64,000 bases of DNA from CALZIK01 sp945787635 (lineage in GTDB: Bacteria; Acidobacteriota; Thermoanaerobaculia; Multivoradales; JAHEKO01). The notes beneath the pieces are model-generated. The model did not search any database. It had not been told where the DNA came from and worked only from the letters and a program-made list of their open reading frames with translations. The translations under genes were made by a program, and so were the position numbers. The DNA lies in the NCBI GenBank assembly GCA_947259725.1, contig CAMYNM010000001.1, positions 1 to 64,000 of the forward strand, given 5' to 3'. Numbering within the stretch: position 1 is the stretch's first letter; each line of letters opens with the position of its first letter. Below are positions 1 to 10,696 of the stretch, one piece after another.

Positions 1-47
1 CACGGCATCGGTGCGCCTCCTTTCCAGAAGCACACCCTTACCCAAGG

Positions 48-98
48 TGTTACCCATGTCTCCGGGTCAAACTGTTACCTATGTCTCCGGGTTCTACA
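48..98. mobile_element. Probable terminal end of an IS481-type insertion sequence
   Basis: Two 20-bp direct copies of a TGTTACCcATGTCTCCGGGT motif start at 48 and 73, a 25-bp period with one mismatch. The outer edge reads ...TTCTACA at 92-98. Read on the minus strand it begins TGTAGAACCCGGAGACAT, which fits the TGT...ACA ends and repeated internal binding motifs that I associate with IS481-family elements. The transposase would lie left of the window and is not visible. Immediately to the right, the sequence is the second half of the local GTCGAC repeat, so the element seems to have inserted into that repeat. The family assignment rests on recalled terminal motifs, not on a transposase. Confidence 0.45.
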
Positions 99-190
99 CG
101 CCCCTGTCGACCGTCTTCCTCCCGGTTGTAGCGGTCGACGCCTCTGGACCGTCCTCCTCCGGTTGTAGCGGTCGACGCTACACCGGAAGC
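99..190 (+). repeat. Degenerate copies of the dispersed GTCGAC palindromic repeat
   Basis: This stretch holds a 5'-truncated copy (99-114, cut at the IS-like end) and two degenerate copies starting TTGTAGCGGTCGACG at 126 and 163. The second half of both is altered compared with the copies at 5966, 37254 and 40161. It lies just past the 3' end of the minus-strand sensor kinase. No convincing gene is seen in 1-240. Confidence 0.7.
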
Positions 191-240
191 GCCTCGCGGC
201 AAACCGGTCGATCAGGGACACCTCGAGAAAGATGTCCCCT

Positions 241-3200
241 CTAGACCGGGATCGACATCGTCACCGCGAGTCCGCCCTCGGGGCGGTTGACGGCGCAGAT
301 GCCACCACCGTGCTCCTCGGCGATGCGGCGGGCGATGGCGAGGCCGAGCCCGGTGCCGTGCTCTTCGGTCGAGAAGTAGGGCTCGAAGATCCGCGGCAGG
401 GTCGCCGGCTCGACGCCCGGTCCTTCATCTTCGACCCGGATGCGTATTTGCCCGTGGGCCTTCCCGCGCTCCGGCGCGGCGATGGTAATCGTCACCGCTC
501 CTCCGCCGTCCGACGCGCGCACGGCGTTCTCGATGAGGTTACGGGTCGCCCGATTGACCAGGCGGGCGTCGAAGCTCGCCACCGTCGCGTCTCCCTCGAC
601 CACCAGATCGATGGTCACGCCTGGCGGCGGCGCCGACCGATAGGTCTCGACCAAAGCTCGAACCTCCTCGGCCAGATCACCGGGCTCGAGCTTCATCTCG
701 GGAATCCTGCTGTAGGTCGAAAAGTCCGCCGCGATGTGCCGCAGCTCTTCGACCTGCTCGAGGATGTTGGAGGTGCAGCGCTCGAAGACCTTGTCGAGCT
801 CCGCCGGCCGGCTCCGATACACCTCGCGCAGATGCTCGGTCGACAGGCGAATCGGAGTCAGCGGGTTCTTCACTTCGTGGGCGATGATCCGCGCCATCTC
901 GGCCCACGCTTCGAGCCGCTGGACGCGGAAGACCTCGGTCACGTCCTCGATGACGAACAGAGCGCTCGGTTCGCCCGCGCTCTCGATCGGTACCCACACC
1001 AGAGACCACTGCCCGGCCTCGTCGCCCTGCCCTCCCAGATGCGCCGCCGCCTGGCGAGGCTCGCGCCCGGATCCGCGCACAAAGGCCGCCACTTCAGCGA
1101 GGTCTTCACGCTGCTCGAGCGCCTCGATCAGCGGATCGCCCACGGTGAGGCCCAGGAGGCCGTGCGCCGTGCGATTCAAGAGCAGCACCTCGCCGCGACG
1201 ATCCACCGAGACCACTCCCGCCGTGATGTTGTCCACGATGCGATCGACCACCTCTTTCTCGCGGAGCAGGCTGCCTCGCGCCTCGGCGATGCGCTCGGCC
1301 ATGCGATCGATGGCGTCGGCGAGATTGGCGAGCTCGGCGTCTCTGGGCCGGTACCCCAAGGCCGGCGCTCCCTCGGCGATTCTCTGGGTGCCCTGGACGA
1401 TCTCGAGAATCGGTTCGGTGAAAGCGCGCACGAAGCGGCGGCCGAAAGCCAGCAGTAGAAGGGCGCTGAAGATGGCGACGATCGACACGCGGCGCCTCAT
1501 GGTGGCGAGATCGAGAGCCGCCGCCTCCTCCTGCGCCAAAAGCGGCATGGAGAGAAACAGCTGGATCGCGTCGGCGGGCACGCCGGGGACCGCGAGCGGA
1601 GCGTAGAACTCGCGGTACTGCGAGCCCTGCGCTCGGCTCGTGCGTGAGGCCAGACCGGCGCTCTGGAGCGCGAGTTGCGAGTAGATCTCGCCGGGAATCC
1701 GGTCCGGCAGGATCCCGGCCGAAAACAACTCGCGTTTGCTGGTCGCATACAGCTGGCTTCCCCAGTAGAGGTTGACCTCGTGGTGCACGGCTCCCGAAAG
1801 CCAGATCAGGAGCTCGTCGTCGAGGGTGGTCTCGATGCCGAAGCCCGGCTCCAGCGCCAAGACATAGTCGCCCAGAATCCTCTGGGCCGATTCGAGCGCG
1901 GCCTCGCCCGCGGCCCGCTGCTCGTCCTGCACTCGATCGGCCAGCATGCGCAGGAGAAACCCACTCAAGAGGAGAACCGGCACGATCAAGAGACCCGTCG
2001 TGAGGATCAGCATCCGCCGGGAGTACGAGCCCCACGACTCCCGGGCCATGACCCGCAGTCTCCCCGGGTTGGAGTTGAGCAGAAACTCCAGGAGGATGAT
2101 CAGCGACAGGGCCACCACCGGGCTCAGCGCGTGGGTAGCGATGCGCTCCAGACCGCCCAGCAACGTCGGCGTCGGCAGGAGGACCACTCGCCATCCGCTC
2201 TCCGACTCCGCGGCGAAGACCGCCGCCCGACCGTGCGGTGTCGCGACGTGATGACCGAGCCCTTTGCTGAGATCGAGATCGCCGGCGCCCTTCCATGGCG
2301 GCACGCGAACTGAGCCGTCCAGATCGTAGAAGCCGAAGTAGGCGCCCCCGGGTAGCAAATGACGCGACTTGGCCTGCGCCGGATCGTCACGGAGCAGACC
2401 CGCGGCGTACGAGCCCGGCTCCAGCTCGGCGGTGCGAAAGCCCGGTCGCGGCAAGAACCAGTATCGAACCAGCGCCTCAGCGCCGGCACCGTACCGGATC
2501 GGGGCCGCACCCTCGACGAGCGCCGCCTCCCATCCCGGCAGAAAGAGCTCCTCGGGTTGCTCGCCGGCGCCACCCAGCTCGCCCTCTCCCGACATCGCCA
2601 AGCCATAGGAAAAGCGAGACACCGGCTCCGTCTCGTGCTCGACCACCAGGCTCGAGAAACCCAGCTCGGTAGCCAGAGGGGATCCCCGCCACACCGCGAA
2701 GGCCAGATCCTGTGTCTGGCGCTCGTCGTCCGGATCGACGAAGCCATCCCAGGCCACGTTCTCGAAGTAGGCGTCGATCCGGTCGGCCAGCCCATCGAGC
2801 TCTGTTTGAGTCGGCGGCGCAAGATCGACTTGCACGGCCCGCTCCAGGGTCTTGTCGATCTCGACGTGAAAGACGATCTCCCAGGACAGCGCCGCGAGAA
2901 GTGCCGCATAAAACAGCCGTTGAGGGCCAAAGCGTCTGTCGCTCCGCAGCGCGACGGCCGCCACCGCGGCGCCGGTGACGAGAAGACCGAGCGCCAGCCC
3001 CGGAACCGCATGAAAGGCGGCTCCCAGAATGAGGGCGACCAGGGCGGCATTCGACCAGCGACGCCGGTTGGGCCAGCTCGCTTGGTCCTCGGCGGCGTTA
3101 CCTGCGGGCAAGAGGCCGAGCGCGAGCACAAAGAGAGCCAGGCGCAGGAGAACCTCGGGCCAGGAGCCGAAGAATCGGCTGCCGAGGTCCACCGGTCCGA

Positions 3201-4143
3201 GTCCGCGCTGCAGAAGCACCGAGGCGGCCAGGAGCATGCCTCCGGCGAGAGCGCCGTGAACCACGCGCAAGGCGTCCGAGCGCGAACGCAGCGCCGGCTT
3301 GAGCAGAAAAACCGCGAGCAGCGAGGCGGCCAAGCCCAGCTGGACCGGAACCGGCAACGAGACGGCCACGCCCAGCGCCACGACCGAGCCCAGAAACGCC
3401 AGCACCGCGACCCACGGCCCCGCCTCCCGAAGGCTCATCAGGCCGAGACAGAGCAATGCCACCGCCACGAGAAGCGCGGACGTCTTCGCCATTCTCGCCA
3501 TGGACCCGGTCCGCTCGAGCGCGGCTTCGTTCTCGCCACCCGACTCGAGGCTCGTGCCCACGATCAGCCGCCATGGGTCGGGGCCGGCGTCGATCGGACG
3601 GACCGAGGCCCAGGTGACCGCCGCATACCCGGAGCGCTTCACCCGCCCGGTGCGCGGTAAGTCCGCCGGATCGAACTCGTGCACGAGGCCCCTGCCCGAC
3701 CACGCGATGGCGACGCCATCGGGGTCGATCAACAGCCAGGACCATCGCGGCCGGCCGGAGCCCGCGGCGCGCTCTTCCAGCGTCCTGAACGCCGCCAGCC
3801 GCTCGTCGCGGTCGAGCCCGACCGCCGTCAGCACCCTGGAGACCGCCTCCGCCTCGGCGTCGAGATCCAGGAGGAGCCGCTCGGACACGCCGTGCAGAGC
3901 GGTGTGGGTGTCGGGTCGCGCGCGGCTCAAGCCGATCTCGACGACTCCGAGAACCACCGCCACGGCCAGGAGACCTCCGACCACCAGGGACCTACGGCGG
4001 GCGGGTCGAAGACCGAACCAGGCCGAGACCAGGGCCGCCAGCGCGACCACGCGCCACGGCCCGGGAAGCAGCAGCGCCGGCGCGGCTGCGGTCGCGATCA
4101 CGACCCGCAGCCAGGCTGTCGAGCTGGGGGTGATCTGACTCAC
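241..4143 (-). CDS. Giant NtrY-like membrane sensor histidine kinase
   Basis: This is a 1300-residue sensor kinase. The N-terminal ~430 residues hold many hydrophobic segments (about ten or more) interrupted by a putative extracytoplasmic stretch near residues 90-215. A second large extracytoplasmic region precedes a membrane segment at about 870-890. HAMP-like and PAS-like regions follow, then a histidine kinase core: H-box AHEVKNPLTPIRLS with His near residue 1089, N-box NLIENAV, G1 DEGPG and G2 GTGLGLA. The AHEVKNPLTP form of the H-box is typical of NtrY-like kinases, which autophosphorylate and signal through NtrC/NtrX-type regulators. No response regulator is in the window; it may lie beyond the left edge, where the gene ends. 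NtrY proteins are usually near 700-750 residues, so this one carries an unusually long sensor half. The ligand is unknown. Confidence 0.9.
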   Translation of the reverse strand: MSQITPSSTAWLRVVIATAAAPALLLPGPWRVVALAALVSAWFGLRPARRRSLVVGGLLAVAVVLGVVEIGLSRARPDTHTALHGVSERLLLDLDAEAEAVSRVLTAVGLDRDERLAAFRTLEERAAGSGRPRWSWLLIDPDGVAIAWSGRGLVHEFDPADLPRTGRVKRSGYAAVTWASVRPIDAGPDPWRLIVGTSLESGGENEAALERTGSMARMAKTSALLVAVALLCLGLMSLREAGPWVAVLAFLGSVVALGVAVSLPVPVQLGLAASLLAVFLLKPALRSRSDALRVVHGALAGGMLLAASVLLQRGLGPVDLGSRFFGSWPEVLLRLALFVLALGLLPAGNAAEDQASWPNRRRWSNAALVALILGAAFHAVPGLALGLLVTGAAVAAVALRSDRRFGPQRLFYAALLAALSWEIVFHVEIDKTLERAVQVDLAPPTQTELDGLADRIDAYFENVAWDGFVDPDDERQTQDLAFAVWRGSPLATELGFSSLVVEHETEPVSRFSYGLAMSGEGELGGAGEQPEELFLPGWEAALVEGAAPIRYGAGAEALVRYWFLPRPGFRTAELEPGSYAAGLLRDDPAQAKSRHLLPGGAYFGFYDLDGSVRVPPWKGAGDLDLSKGLGHHVATPHGRAAVFAAESESGWRVVLLPTPTLLGGLERIATHALSPVVALSLIILLEFLLNSNPGRLRVMARESWGSYSRRMLILTTGLLIVPVLLLSGFLLRMLADRVQDEQRAAGEAALESAQRILGDYVLALEPGFGIETTLDDELLIWLSGAVHHEVNLYWGSQLYATSKRELFSAGILPDRIPGEIYSQLALQSAGLASRTSRAQGSQYREFYAPLAVPGVPADAIQLFLSMPLLAQEEAAALDLATMRRRVSIVAIFSALLLLAFGRRFVRAFTEPILEIVQGTQRIAEGAPALGYRPRDAELANLADAIDRMAERIAEARGSLLREKEVVDRIVDNITAGVVSVDRRGEVLLLNRTAHGLLGLTVGDPLIEALEQREDLAEVAAFVRGSGREPRQAAAHLGGQGDEAGQWSLVWVPIESAGEPSALFVIEDVTEVFRVQRLEAWAEMARIIAHEVKNPLTPIRLSTEHLREVYRSRPAELDKVFERCTSNILEQVEELRHIAADFSTYSRIPEMKLEPGDLAEEVRALVETYRSAPPPGVTIDLVVEGDATVASFDARLVNRATRNLIENAVRASDGGGAVTITIAAPERGKAHGQIRIRVEDEGPGVEPATLPRIFEPYFSTEEHGTGLGLAIARRIAEEHGGGICAVNRPEGGLAVTMSIPV

Positions 4144-4258
4144 GACGGGCCTACCCGACCGGAATTAAGCAACTGACGTGCCCGAGGCTCAGCCAACCAC
4201 CCAAACCGGCCGCCGGCGTGCCCAGCGGGGCTTCGGCACACGTCTGCATCGCGTCGCG

Positions 4259-5923
<1,665 letters not shown>

Positions 5924-5965
5924 GAGGCGATTGTAGCGCCGTGGGGAGGGATCGGCGCGCAAGGT

Positions 5966-6076
5966 TTGTAGCGGTCGACGTCCCTGTCGACCGTATCCTC
6001 CTCCGGTTGTAGCGGTCGACGTCCCTGTCGACCGAATCTTCCCCACCATTCCGTCGAGACAGAGCTCGGCCGCTAC
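5966..6076 (+). repeat. Two GTCGAC palindromic repeats plus an inverted degenerate partner
   Basis: Copies at 5966-5994 and 6007-6035 share TTGTAGCGGTCGAC, a 6-nt loop GTCCCT and GTCGACCG. The arms CGGTCGAC and GTCGACCG are perfectly complementary. At 6052-6076 is a degenerate copy in the opposite orientation (CGTCGAGAC...CTCGGCCGCTAC), so the second copy and this one can pair into a longer hairpin. The element separates the hutH stop from the hutU start. Confidence 0.85.
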
Positions 6077-6080
6077 GCCT

Positions 6081-7595
6081 TTACGTGAGCACTTCGATGT
6101 GCGGCTCGACGCTGCACCGCAGGAACTCCTCGCAGGCGGCGAGGTCGTCGGCCATCGCGCGGTCTTCGGTCCAGTGCGGCACCGTGGCCCGGACATCGGC
6201 GTGCAAGGCCTCGAGCGCCGGGCTGGTCTTCAGCGGCCGGCGAAAGTCGATTCCCTGGCAGGACGCCGCCAGCTCGATCGCCAGAATCCGGCGGGTGTTG
6301 TCGAGAACCTGATCGAGCTTGAGGCAGGCGCCCACGCCCATCGAGACGTGATCTTCCTGCCCGGCCGAGGTCGGGATGCTGTCCACCGAGGCGGGAAAGC
6401 TCAGCGACTTGCTCTCGCTCGCCAGCGCCGCCGCGGTCACGTGCGCGATCATGAAGCCGGAGTTCAGACCCGGCTCCTCCACCAGAAACGCCGGGAGGTC
6501 CGAGAACTTCGGATCGGTGAGCTGCTCGATCCGGCGCTCGCTGATCGATCCGAGCTCGGCTACCGCGATGCAAAGAAAATCCGCCGCCATCGCGATCGGC
6601 TCGCCGTGGAAGTTACCGCCCGAGACGACGTCGGGCTCGGAGCCCGGAAAGATGAGTGGGTTGTCGGTGACCGAGTTCATCTCGATCTCGAGCCGGCGTT
6701 CGACGTCGGTCAGCACGTCGCGCACCGCGCCGTGGACCTGCGGCATGCAGCGAAAACTGTAGGGGTCCTGGACGCGCGTGTCGTCGAGACGGTGCGACTC
6801 GCGTATCTCGGATCCCTGAAACACCTTCCAGAGGTTGGCGGCGCTCGCCTTCTGCCCCGGGTGCGGCCGCAGCTCGTGGATACGGGCGTCGAAGCCGGCG
6901 TCGGTGCCGCGAATGGCATCGGTCGAGAGCGCGCCCACCAGATCCGCGACTTTGACCAGGCGCCGCGTCGCGAGTGCGCCACGGGCCAGCAGCGTGGCCA
7001 TCGCCTGGGTGCCGTTGATCAGAGCCAGGCCCTCCTTGGCCTCGAGGCCTAGGGGCGCGAGGCCCGCGTCGGTCAGAGCTTCAGCGGCGGCCGTCTTGAC
7101 CCCGTTCACCGAGAGCCAGCCCTCGCCGATCACCGGCAGTGCGAGGTGCGCGAGCGGCGCGAGGTCCCCCGATGCGCCGACCGAGCCGCGGCTCGGCACC
7201 ACAGGCAGGAGGTCGCGATTCAAAAACTCGAGCAGCCGCTCGATGATCTCGGGTCGGACGCCGGAGTTCCCCTGTGCGAGCGCGTTCGCGCGTAGCAGCA
7301 ACATGCCGCGAACCGTCGGCGCTCGGAGTTCCGCTCCGAGGCCGGCGGCGTGGCTCAGAAGGAGTCGCCGCTGCAGGTCGGCCAGGTGTGCTGAGTCGAT
7401 CTTTCGATCCGAGAGCAGGCCGAAGCCCGTGTTGACGCCGTAGACCGGCTCGTTCCGCTGGAGAATCCGCTCGATCGCACGCCTTCCTTCCGCCACCCGC
7501 TCTCGGGCCGCTGCGGCGAGAGCCACCGGCTCCCGGTCCTCCACAGCGCGCGCGAACGCTTCGAGGGTGAGGCCATGACCCGAGATTTCGAGCAT
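6081..7595 (-). CDS. hutH: Histidine ammonia-lyase
   Basis: A 504-residue enzyme that removes ammonia from L-histidine to give urocanate, the first step of histidine catabolism. The Ala-Ser-Gly triad that cyclises to the MIO electrophile is at residues 141-143 within GSVGASGDLAPLAH. The conserved active-site segment VYGVNTGFG (Tyr about residue 52) is present, as are LINGTQAM and the FHGEPIAMAADF region. The length is normal for the family. It is followed by hutU on the same strand and preceded 50 bp upstream by the end of lemA. A repeat-filled gap between hutH and hutU may allow separate expression. Confidence 0.97.
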   Translation of the reverse strand: MLEISGHGLTLEAFARAVEDREPVALAAAARERVAEGRRAIERILQRNEPVYGVNTGFGLLSDRKIDSAHLADLQRRLLLSHAAGLGAELRAPTVRGMLLLRANALAQGNSGVRPEIIERLLEFLNRDLLPVVPSRGSVGASGDLAPLAHLALPVIGEGWLSVNGVKTAAAEALTDAGLAPLGLEAKEGLALINGTQAMATLLARGALATRRLVKVADLVGALSTDAIRGTDAGFDARIHELRPHPGQKASAANLWKVFQGSEIRESHRLDDTRVQDPYSFRCMPQVHGAVRDVLTDVERRLEIEMNSVTDNPLIFPGSEPDVVSGGNFHGEPIAMAADFLCIAVAELGSISERRIEQLTDPKFSDLPAFLVEEPGLNSGFMIAHVTAAALASESKSLSFPASVDSIPTSAGQEDHVSMGVGACLKLDQVLDNTRRILAIELAASCQGIDFRRPLKTSPALEALHADVRATVPHWTEDRAMADDLAACEEFLRCSVEPHIEVLT

Positions 7596-7645
7596 CTATG
7601 CAAAGCGCCCGGCCGGAAGCCGCGCTGGGGGTTCTAGAGTCTCAC

Positions 7646-8254
7646 CTACGAAAAATCTACCGGCGGCGCTTCCTCGGCGCCAGGCTGCGACGCGAAGTAG
7701 CTCTTGGCCTCGAACGGCCAGCCCAGCATGCGAATGAACCAGGCCGTGGGGACCTGACGAATCCGGATGTTGTACGTCTTCGCGGCTTCGTTGAACCGAT
7801 TCCTCTCGACCGAGATCCGGTTCTCGGTGCCCTCGAGTTGGACCATCAGATCCTGGAAGGCCGCCACCGCCTTGAGCTCCGGGTAGCGCTCGACCACCAC
7901 CAGCAGTCGGCTGAGCGCCGACGAGAGACCGTCCTGTGCCTGTTGAAACCGCGCGAACGCGTCGGGATTCTCGAGCAGATCGGGCGTCGCTTCGATTCCG
8001 ACCTGAGTCGCTTTCGAACGAGCTTCGATCACCTGGGTGAGCGTTTCCTGCTCGAAGTCGGCGGCGCCCTTGACGGTCGCCACCAGGTTGGGAATCAGAT
8101 CCCCGCGTCTCTGGTAGGCGGTCTCGACTTGAGCCCAAGCGGTCGTCACCGTCTCCTCGGCGCCCACCAGTCCGTTATAGGCCCCGAAGACCCAGAACGC
8201 GACCAGGCCCCCAAGCAGCAACACGACCAACAAACACCCGGCAGCAACTTTCAT
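7646..8254 (-). CDS. lemA: LemA family membrane protein
   Basis: A 202-residue LemA-family protein. An N-terminal membrane anchor (KVAAGCLLVVLLLGGLVAFWVFGAY) precedes a long-helix domain with the family hallmarks YNGLVGAEETV, AWAQVETAYQRRGDLIPNLV and a C-terminal RFNEAAKTYNIRIRQVP. LemA proteins are widespread and their biochemical role is unclear. The start is supported by an AGGA ribosome site a few bases upstream. The gene runs toward hutH on the same strand, and yifB diverges on the other side across about 113 bp. No TPM-domain partner gene, a frequent LemA neighbour, is visible. Confidence 0.93.
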   Translation of the reverse strand: MKVAAGCLLVVLLLGGLVAFWVFGAYNGLVGAEETVTTAWAQVETAYQRRGDLIPNLVATVKGAADFEQETLTQVIEARSKATQVGIEATPDLLENPDAFARFQQAQDGLSSALSRLLVVVERYPELKAVAAFQDLMVQLEGTENRISVERNRFNEAAKTYNIRIRQVPTAWFIRMLGWPFEAKSYFASQPGAEEAPPVDFS

Positions 8255-8367
8255 CTTTGGTCCTTTCTCGGCATCCAGCTGGGATTCTATGAGAAACGGA
8301 GCAGCGGGCTCGAAATCCCGCTCTCCCGCACCAGAAGTCGAGGCTGGTTCGCGTCTTTCCCCCCGAC

Positions 8368-9906
8368 ATGCTCGCGCACGCGACAGCCGCCACGCCGTGG
8401 GGCATCGAGGCTCGCCCGGTCGACGTCGAAGTGGACGTCCAGAACGGACTGCCGCAGATGCAGATCGTGGGTCTCCCCGACACGGCGGTCCGCGAGAGCC
8501 GGGAGCGGGTGCGCGCTGCGATTCGCAACTGCGGCTTTCCCATGCCGCCGAGATCGGTGGTGGTCAACCTGGCGCCGGCCGACATTCGCAAGGCGGGAAA
8601 CCACCTGGACCTCGCCATCGCCCTGGGCCTGCTCACAGCGTTCGATCAGCTGCCCGCCGGCTGCCTGGACGGCAGGCTCTTTTGCGGCGAGCTCGGGCTC
8701 GACGGTGGCCTGCGACCGATTCGCGGAGGTTTGGCGATCGCCGACCTGGGGCGCGTCTTGGGCGCAAGAGAACTCATCCTGCCGATCGAGAACGCCGGCG
8801 AAGCAGCGGCTCTCGACGCGCTTCCGGTGATCGGCGTCGGCTCGCTCGCCGAGACTCTCGAGCATCTGCTCGGAGTGCGAGAACTGCCCCCGGTCGTCGC
8901 CGGCAACGGCTTCGGACCCTCCGGGGATCGCGCCCGGGAGCGACCTGCGATCGATCTGGCCGGGGTCAAGGGACAGGAGACCGCGAAACGGTGCCTCGAG
9001 ATCGCCGCCGCCGGGGGGCACAACCTCCTCTTCATCGGGCCACCGGGCGCCGGCAAAACCATGCTCGCGAGATGCCTGCCCGGCCTGCTGCCGCCGCTCT
9101 CGCGGGTCGAGGCCACCGAGCTGACCAAGATCGTTTCGCTGGTGTCGGACCGCCCGCCCTCCGGCCTCGTCTGGCGCCGACCGTTTCGAAGCCCACACAC
9201 CGGCACCTCGACCGCCGCCATGGTCGGTGGCGGGACGATTCCCAAGCCCGGCGAGGTCAGCCTCGCCCACACCGGTGTGCTGTTCCTCGACGAGCTTCCC
9301 GAGTTCAAGCGTGACGCTCTCGAAGCCCTGAGGCAGCCACTCGAAGGAGGAACGGTGACGGTAGTTCGCACGCGGGCAAGGCTCTGCTTCCCGGCCCGGT
9401 TCGCGCTGTTGGCCGCGATGAACCCCTGTCCCTGCGGCCACCTGGGTGATCGACGCAACGAATGCTACTGCTCGCCCCTCCAAGTCGAGAACTACCGCCG
9501 CCGGGTGTCAGGTCCGCTTCTCGACCGAATCGACCTCCACGTCGAGGTACCGGCTGTCGAGCTCAAAGACCTGCGCTCACCGGAAGGCGAAGCGTCCGAG
9601 ACAGTGGCCGCGCGTGTGCTCGAAGCCCGCACGCGGCAACAGACACGGCATGGAAACACGCTGGCTGTTCCGTGCAACGCCGCCATGACCAATGCCGACC
9701 TGCGCGAGCACTGCGAGCTCGACTCTTCCGCTCAGACGTTGCTCGACAACGCCTTCGAAAAGCTCGGACTCTCCGCTCGCGCGCTCACCCGCATCCTCAA
9801 GGTCGCCCGCACCATCGCCGACCTCGCCGGCGGTGACGAGATCGGCCCCGCGCATGTCGCGGAGGCGATTCAGTACCGGAGCCTGGATCGGCGGCTGGTT
9901 TCGTAG
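8368..9906 (+). CDS. YifB/ComM-type Mg-chelatase-like AAA+ ATPase
   Basis: A 512-residue YifB family protein. The N-terminal ChlI-like domain (about 1-170) has the family start ATPWGIEARPVDVEVDV. The AAA+ core has Walker A GPPGAGKT at about 224-231 and Walker B VLFLDELPEF. A Cys-containing NPCPCGHLGD segment is followed by the C-terminal Mg_chelatase_C region (ARALTRILKVARTIADLAG). ComM members act in branch migration during natural transformation; most relatives are annotated only by homology. The gene is divergent from lemA and is followed closely by a toxin-antitoxin pair. Confidence 0.93.
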   Translation: MLAHATAATPWGIEARPVDVEVDVQNGLPQMQIVGLPDTAVRESRERVRAAIRNCGFPMPPRSVVVNLAPADIRKAGNHLDLAIALGLLTAFDQLPAGCLDGRLFCGELGLDGGLRPIRGGLAIADLGRVLGARELILPIENAGEAAALDALPVIGVGSLAETLEHLLGVRELPPVVAGNGFGPSGDRARERPAIDLAGVKGQETAKRCLEIAAAGGHNLLFIGPPGAGKTMLARCLPGLLPPLSRVEATELTKIVSLVSDRPPSGLVWRRPFRSPHTGTSTAAMVGGGTIPKPGEVSLAHTGVLFLDELPEFKRDALEALRQPLEGGTVTVVRTRARLCFPARFALLAAMNPCPCGHLGDRRNECYCSPLQVENYRRRVSGPLLDRIDLHVEVPAVELKDLRSPEGEASETVAARVLEARTRQQTRHGNTLAVPCNAAMTNADLREHCELDSSAQTLLDNAFEKLGLSARALTRILKVARTIADLAGGDEIGPAHVAEAIQYRSLDRRLVS

Positions 9907-9922
9907 TCCGAGTTGGCGGAAG

Positions 9923-9950
9923 TGACCATAAATGACTATTATATGGTCAT
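9923..9950. promoter_or_regulatory. Nested palindromic operator at the toxin-antitoxin promoter
   Basis: TGACCATA (9923-9930) and TATGGTCA (9942-9949) are perfect inverted 8-mers with an 11-bp spacer. Nested inside, ATGAC (9932-9936) pairs with GTCAT (9946-9950). The sequence is strikingly AT-rich for this genome and overlaps the likely antitoxin start codon. Phd/VapB-type antitoxins commonly autorepress through such palindromes; binding here is inferred. Confidence 0.6.
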
Positions 9951-10227
9951 GAGCCGTTCAATCGACGATTCCGTCGGCATTGCCGAGCTCAAGGCTCGCC
10001 TCAGCCACCACTTGCGCAAGGTCCGCAACGGCGACTCGCTCGTCGTGCTCGATCGCGCCACACCGGTCGCCAGGATCGTCCCGCACGACGAGCCGGCAAC
10101 TCCGCTTCGGGTGCGCAAGCCCAAGTCCTCGGCCCCAGCCCCCGGCAAGGTCCAGCTGCCGCCGTCAGCGCCGCTCGACGGCGACATCGTCGATCTCCTG
10201 CTCGAGGACCGGAGCAGCGGTCGGTGA
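9949..10227 (+). CDS. Phd/YefM-type antitoxin
   Basis: A protein of about 92 residues from the ATG at 9949. In-frame alternatives are ATG 9943 and TTG 9913, but those lie inside or before the operator palindrome. The N-terminal part, IAELKARLSHHLRKVRNGDSLVVLDRATPVARIV, is the Phd/YefM DNA-binding fold: an E-L-K helix, spacing, then a V-x-D-R-G/A-x-P-V-A-R-I strand. The Pro-rich C-terminal half would be the disordered toxin-neutralising tail. Its stop overlaps the GTG start of the PIN toxin by 4 bp, the usual coupling of such pairs. Confidence 0.85.
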   Translation: MSRSIDDSVGIAELKARLSHHLRKVRNGDSLVVLDRATPVARIVPHDEPATPLRVRKPKSSAPAPGKVQLPPSAPLDGDIVDLLLEDRSSGR

Positions 10228-10640
10228 TCGCGTATGTCGATTCGTCGGTGATCCTGCGCTTGGTCTTCGGACAGGCCAACGCTCTGCCCGAATGGCCCGA
10301 AGTCGAGCGTGGTGTCGCGAGCGAGTTGGTCGGGGTCGAATGCCTGCGCACTCTCGACCGCCTGGCGCATGCCGAACCGATCCCGATCGATCGCATCGTC
10401 GAGCTTCGAGAAGCGATCTACCGGCTGACCGACACCCTCGAGACCGTGGCGCTCTCCAGGCCGGTCCTTGCCCGCGCCGGTCAGCCCTTGCCTACTCCGC
10501 TCGGTACCTTGGACGCCCTCCATCTCGCGACGGCGCTTCTCTGGTCCGAGACGCTAGATACCGATCTGGTGATGCTCACACACGACCGGGCACTGGCCAC
10601 CGCCGCGCGAGCTTCCGGATTTGAAGTCTCCGGCTCCTGA
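10224..10640 (+). CDS. PIN-domain ribonuclease toxin (VapC-like)
   Basis: A 138-residue PIN-domain protein starting with GTG. Acidic residues expected to hold Mg2+ are all present: Asp6 in YVDSS, Glu39 in VGVECLRTLDR, Asp97 in GTLDALHLATA and Asp121 in LTHDRALATAA. VapC toxins are RNases that cut tRNA or rRNA when not bound by antitoxin. Because every catalytic acid is intact, the toxin is probably functional. It is translationally coupled to the upstream antitoxin. The RNA target cannot be predicted from sequence. Confidence 0.88.
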   Translation: MIAYVDSSVILRLVFGQANALPEWPEVERGVASELVGVECLRTLDRLAHAEPIPIDRIVELREAIYRLTDTLETVALSRPVLARAGQPLPTPLGTLDALHLATALLWSETLDTDLVMLTHDRALATAARASGFEVSGS

Positions 10641-10696
10641 ACCGCGCGGCGAAGGTCCGGCTTGCTCGTTTCGAGGGGCGCGCAACTTCCACGCGG

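Noticed and set aside
11..244. 77-codon frame at the left edge
   Set aside because: Runs through the IS-like end and GTCGAC repeats and has no domain; the sequence is better explained as repeat DNA.
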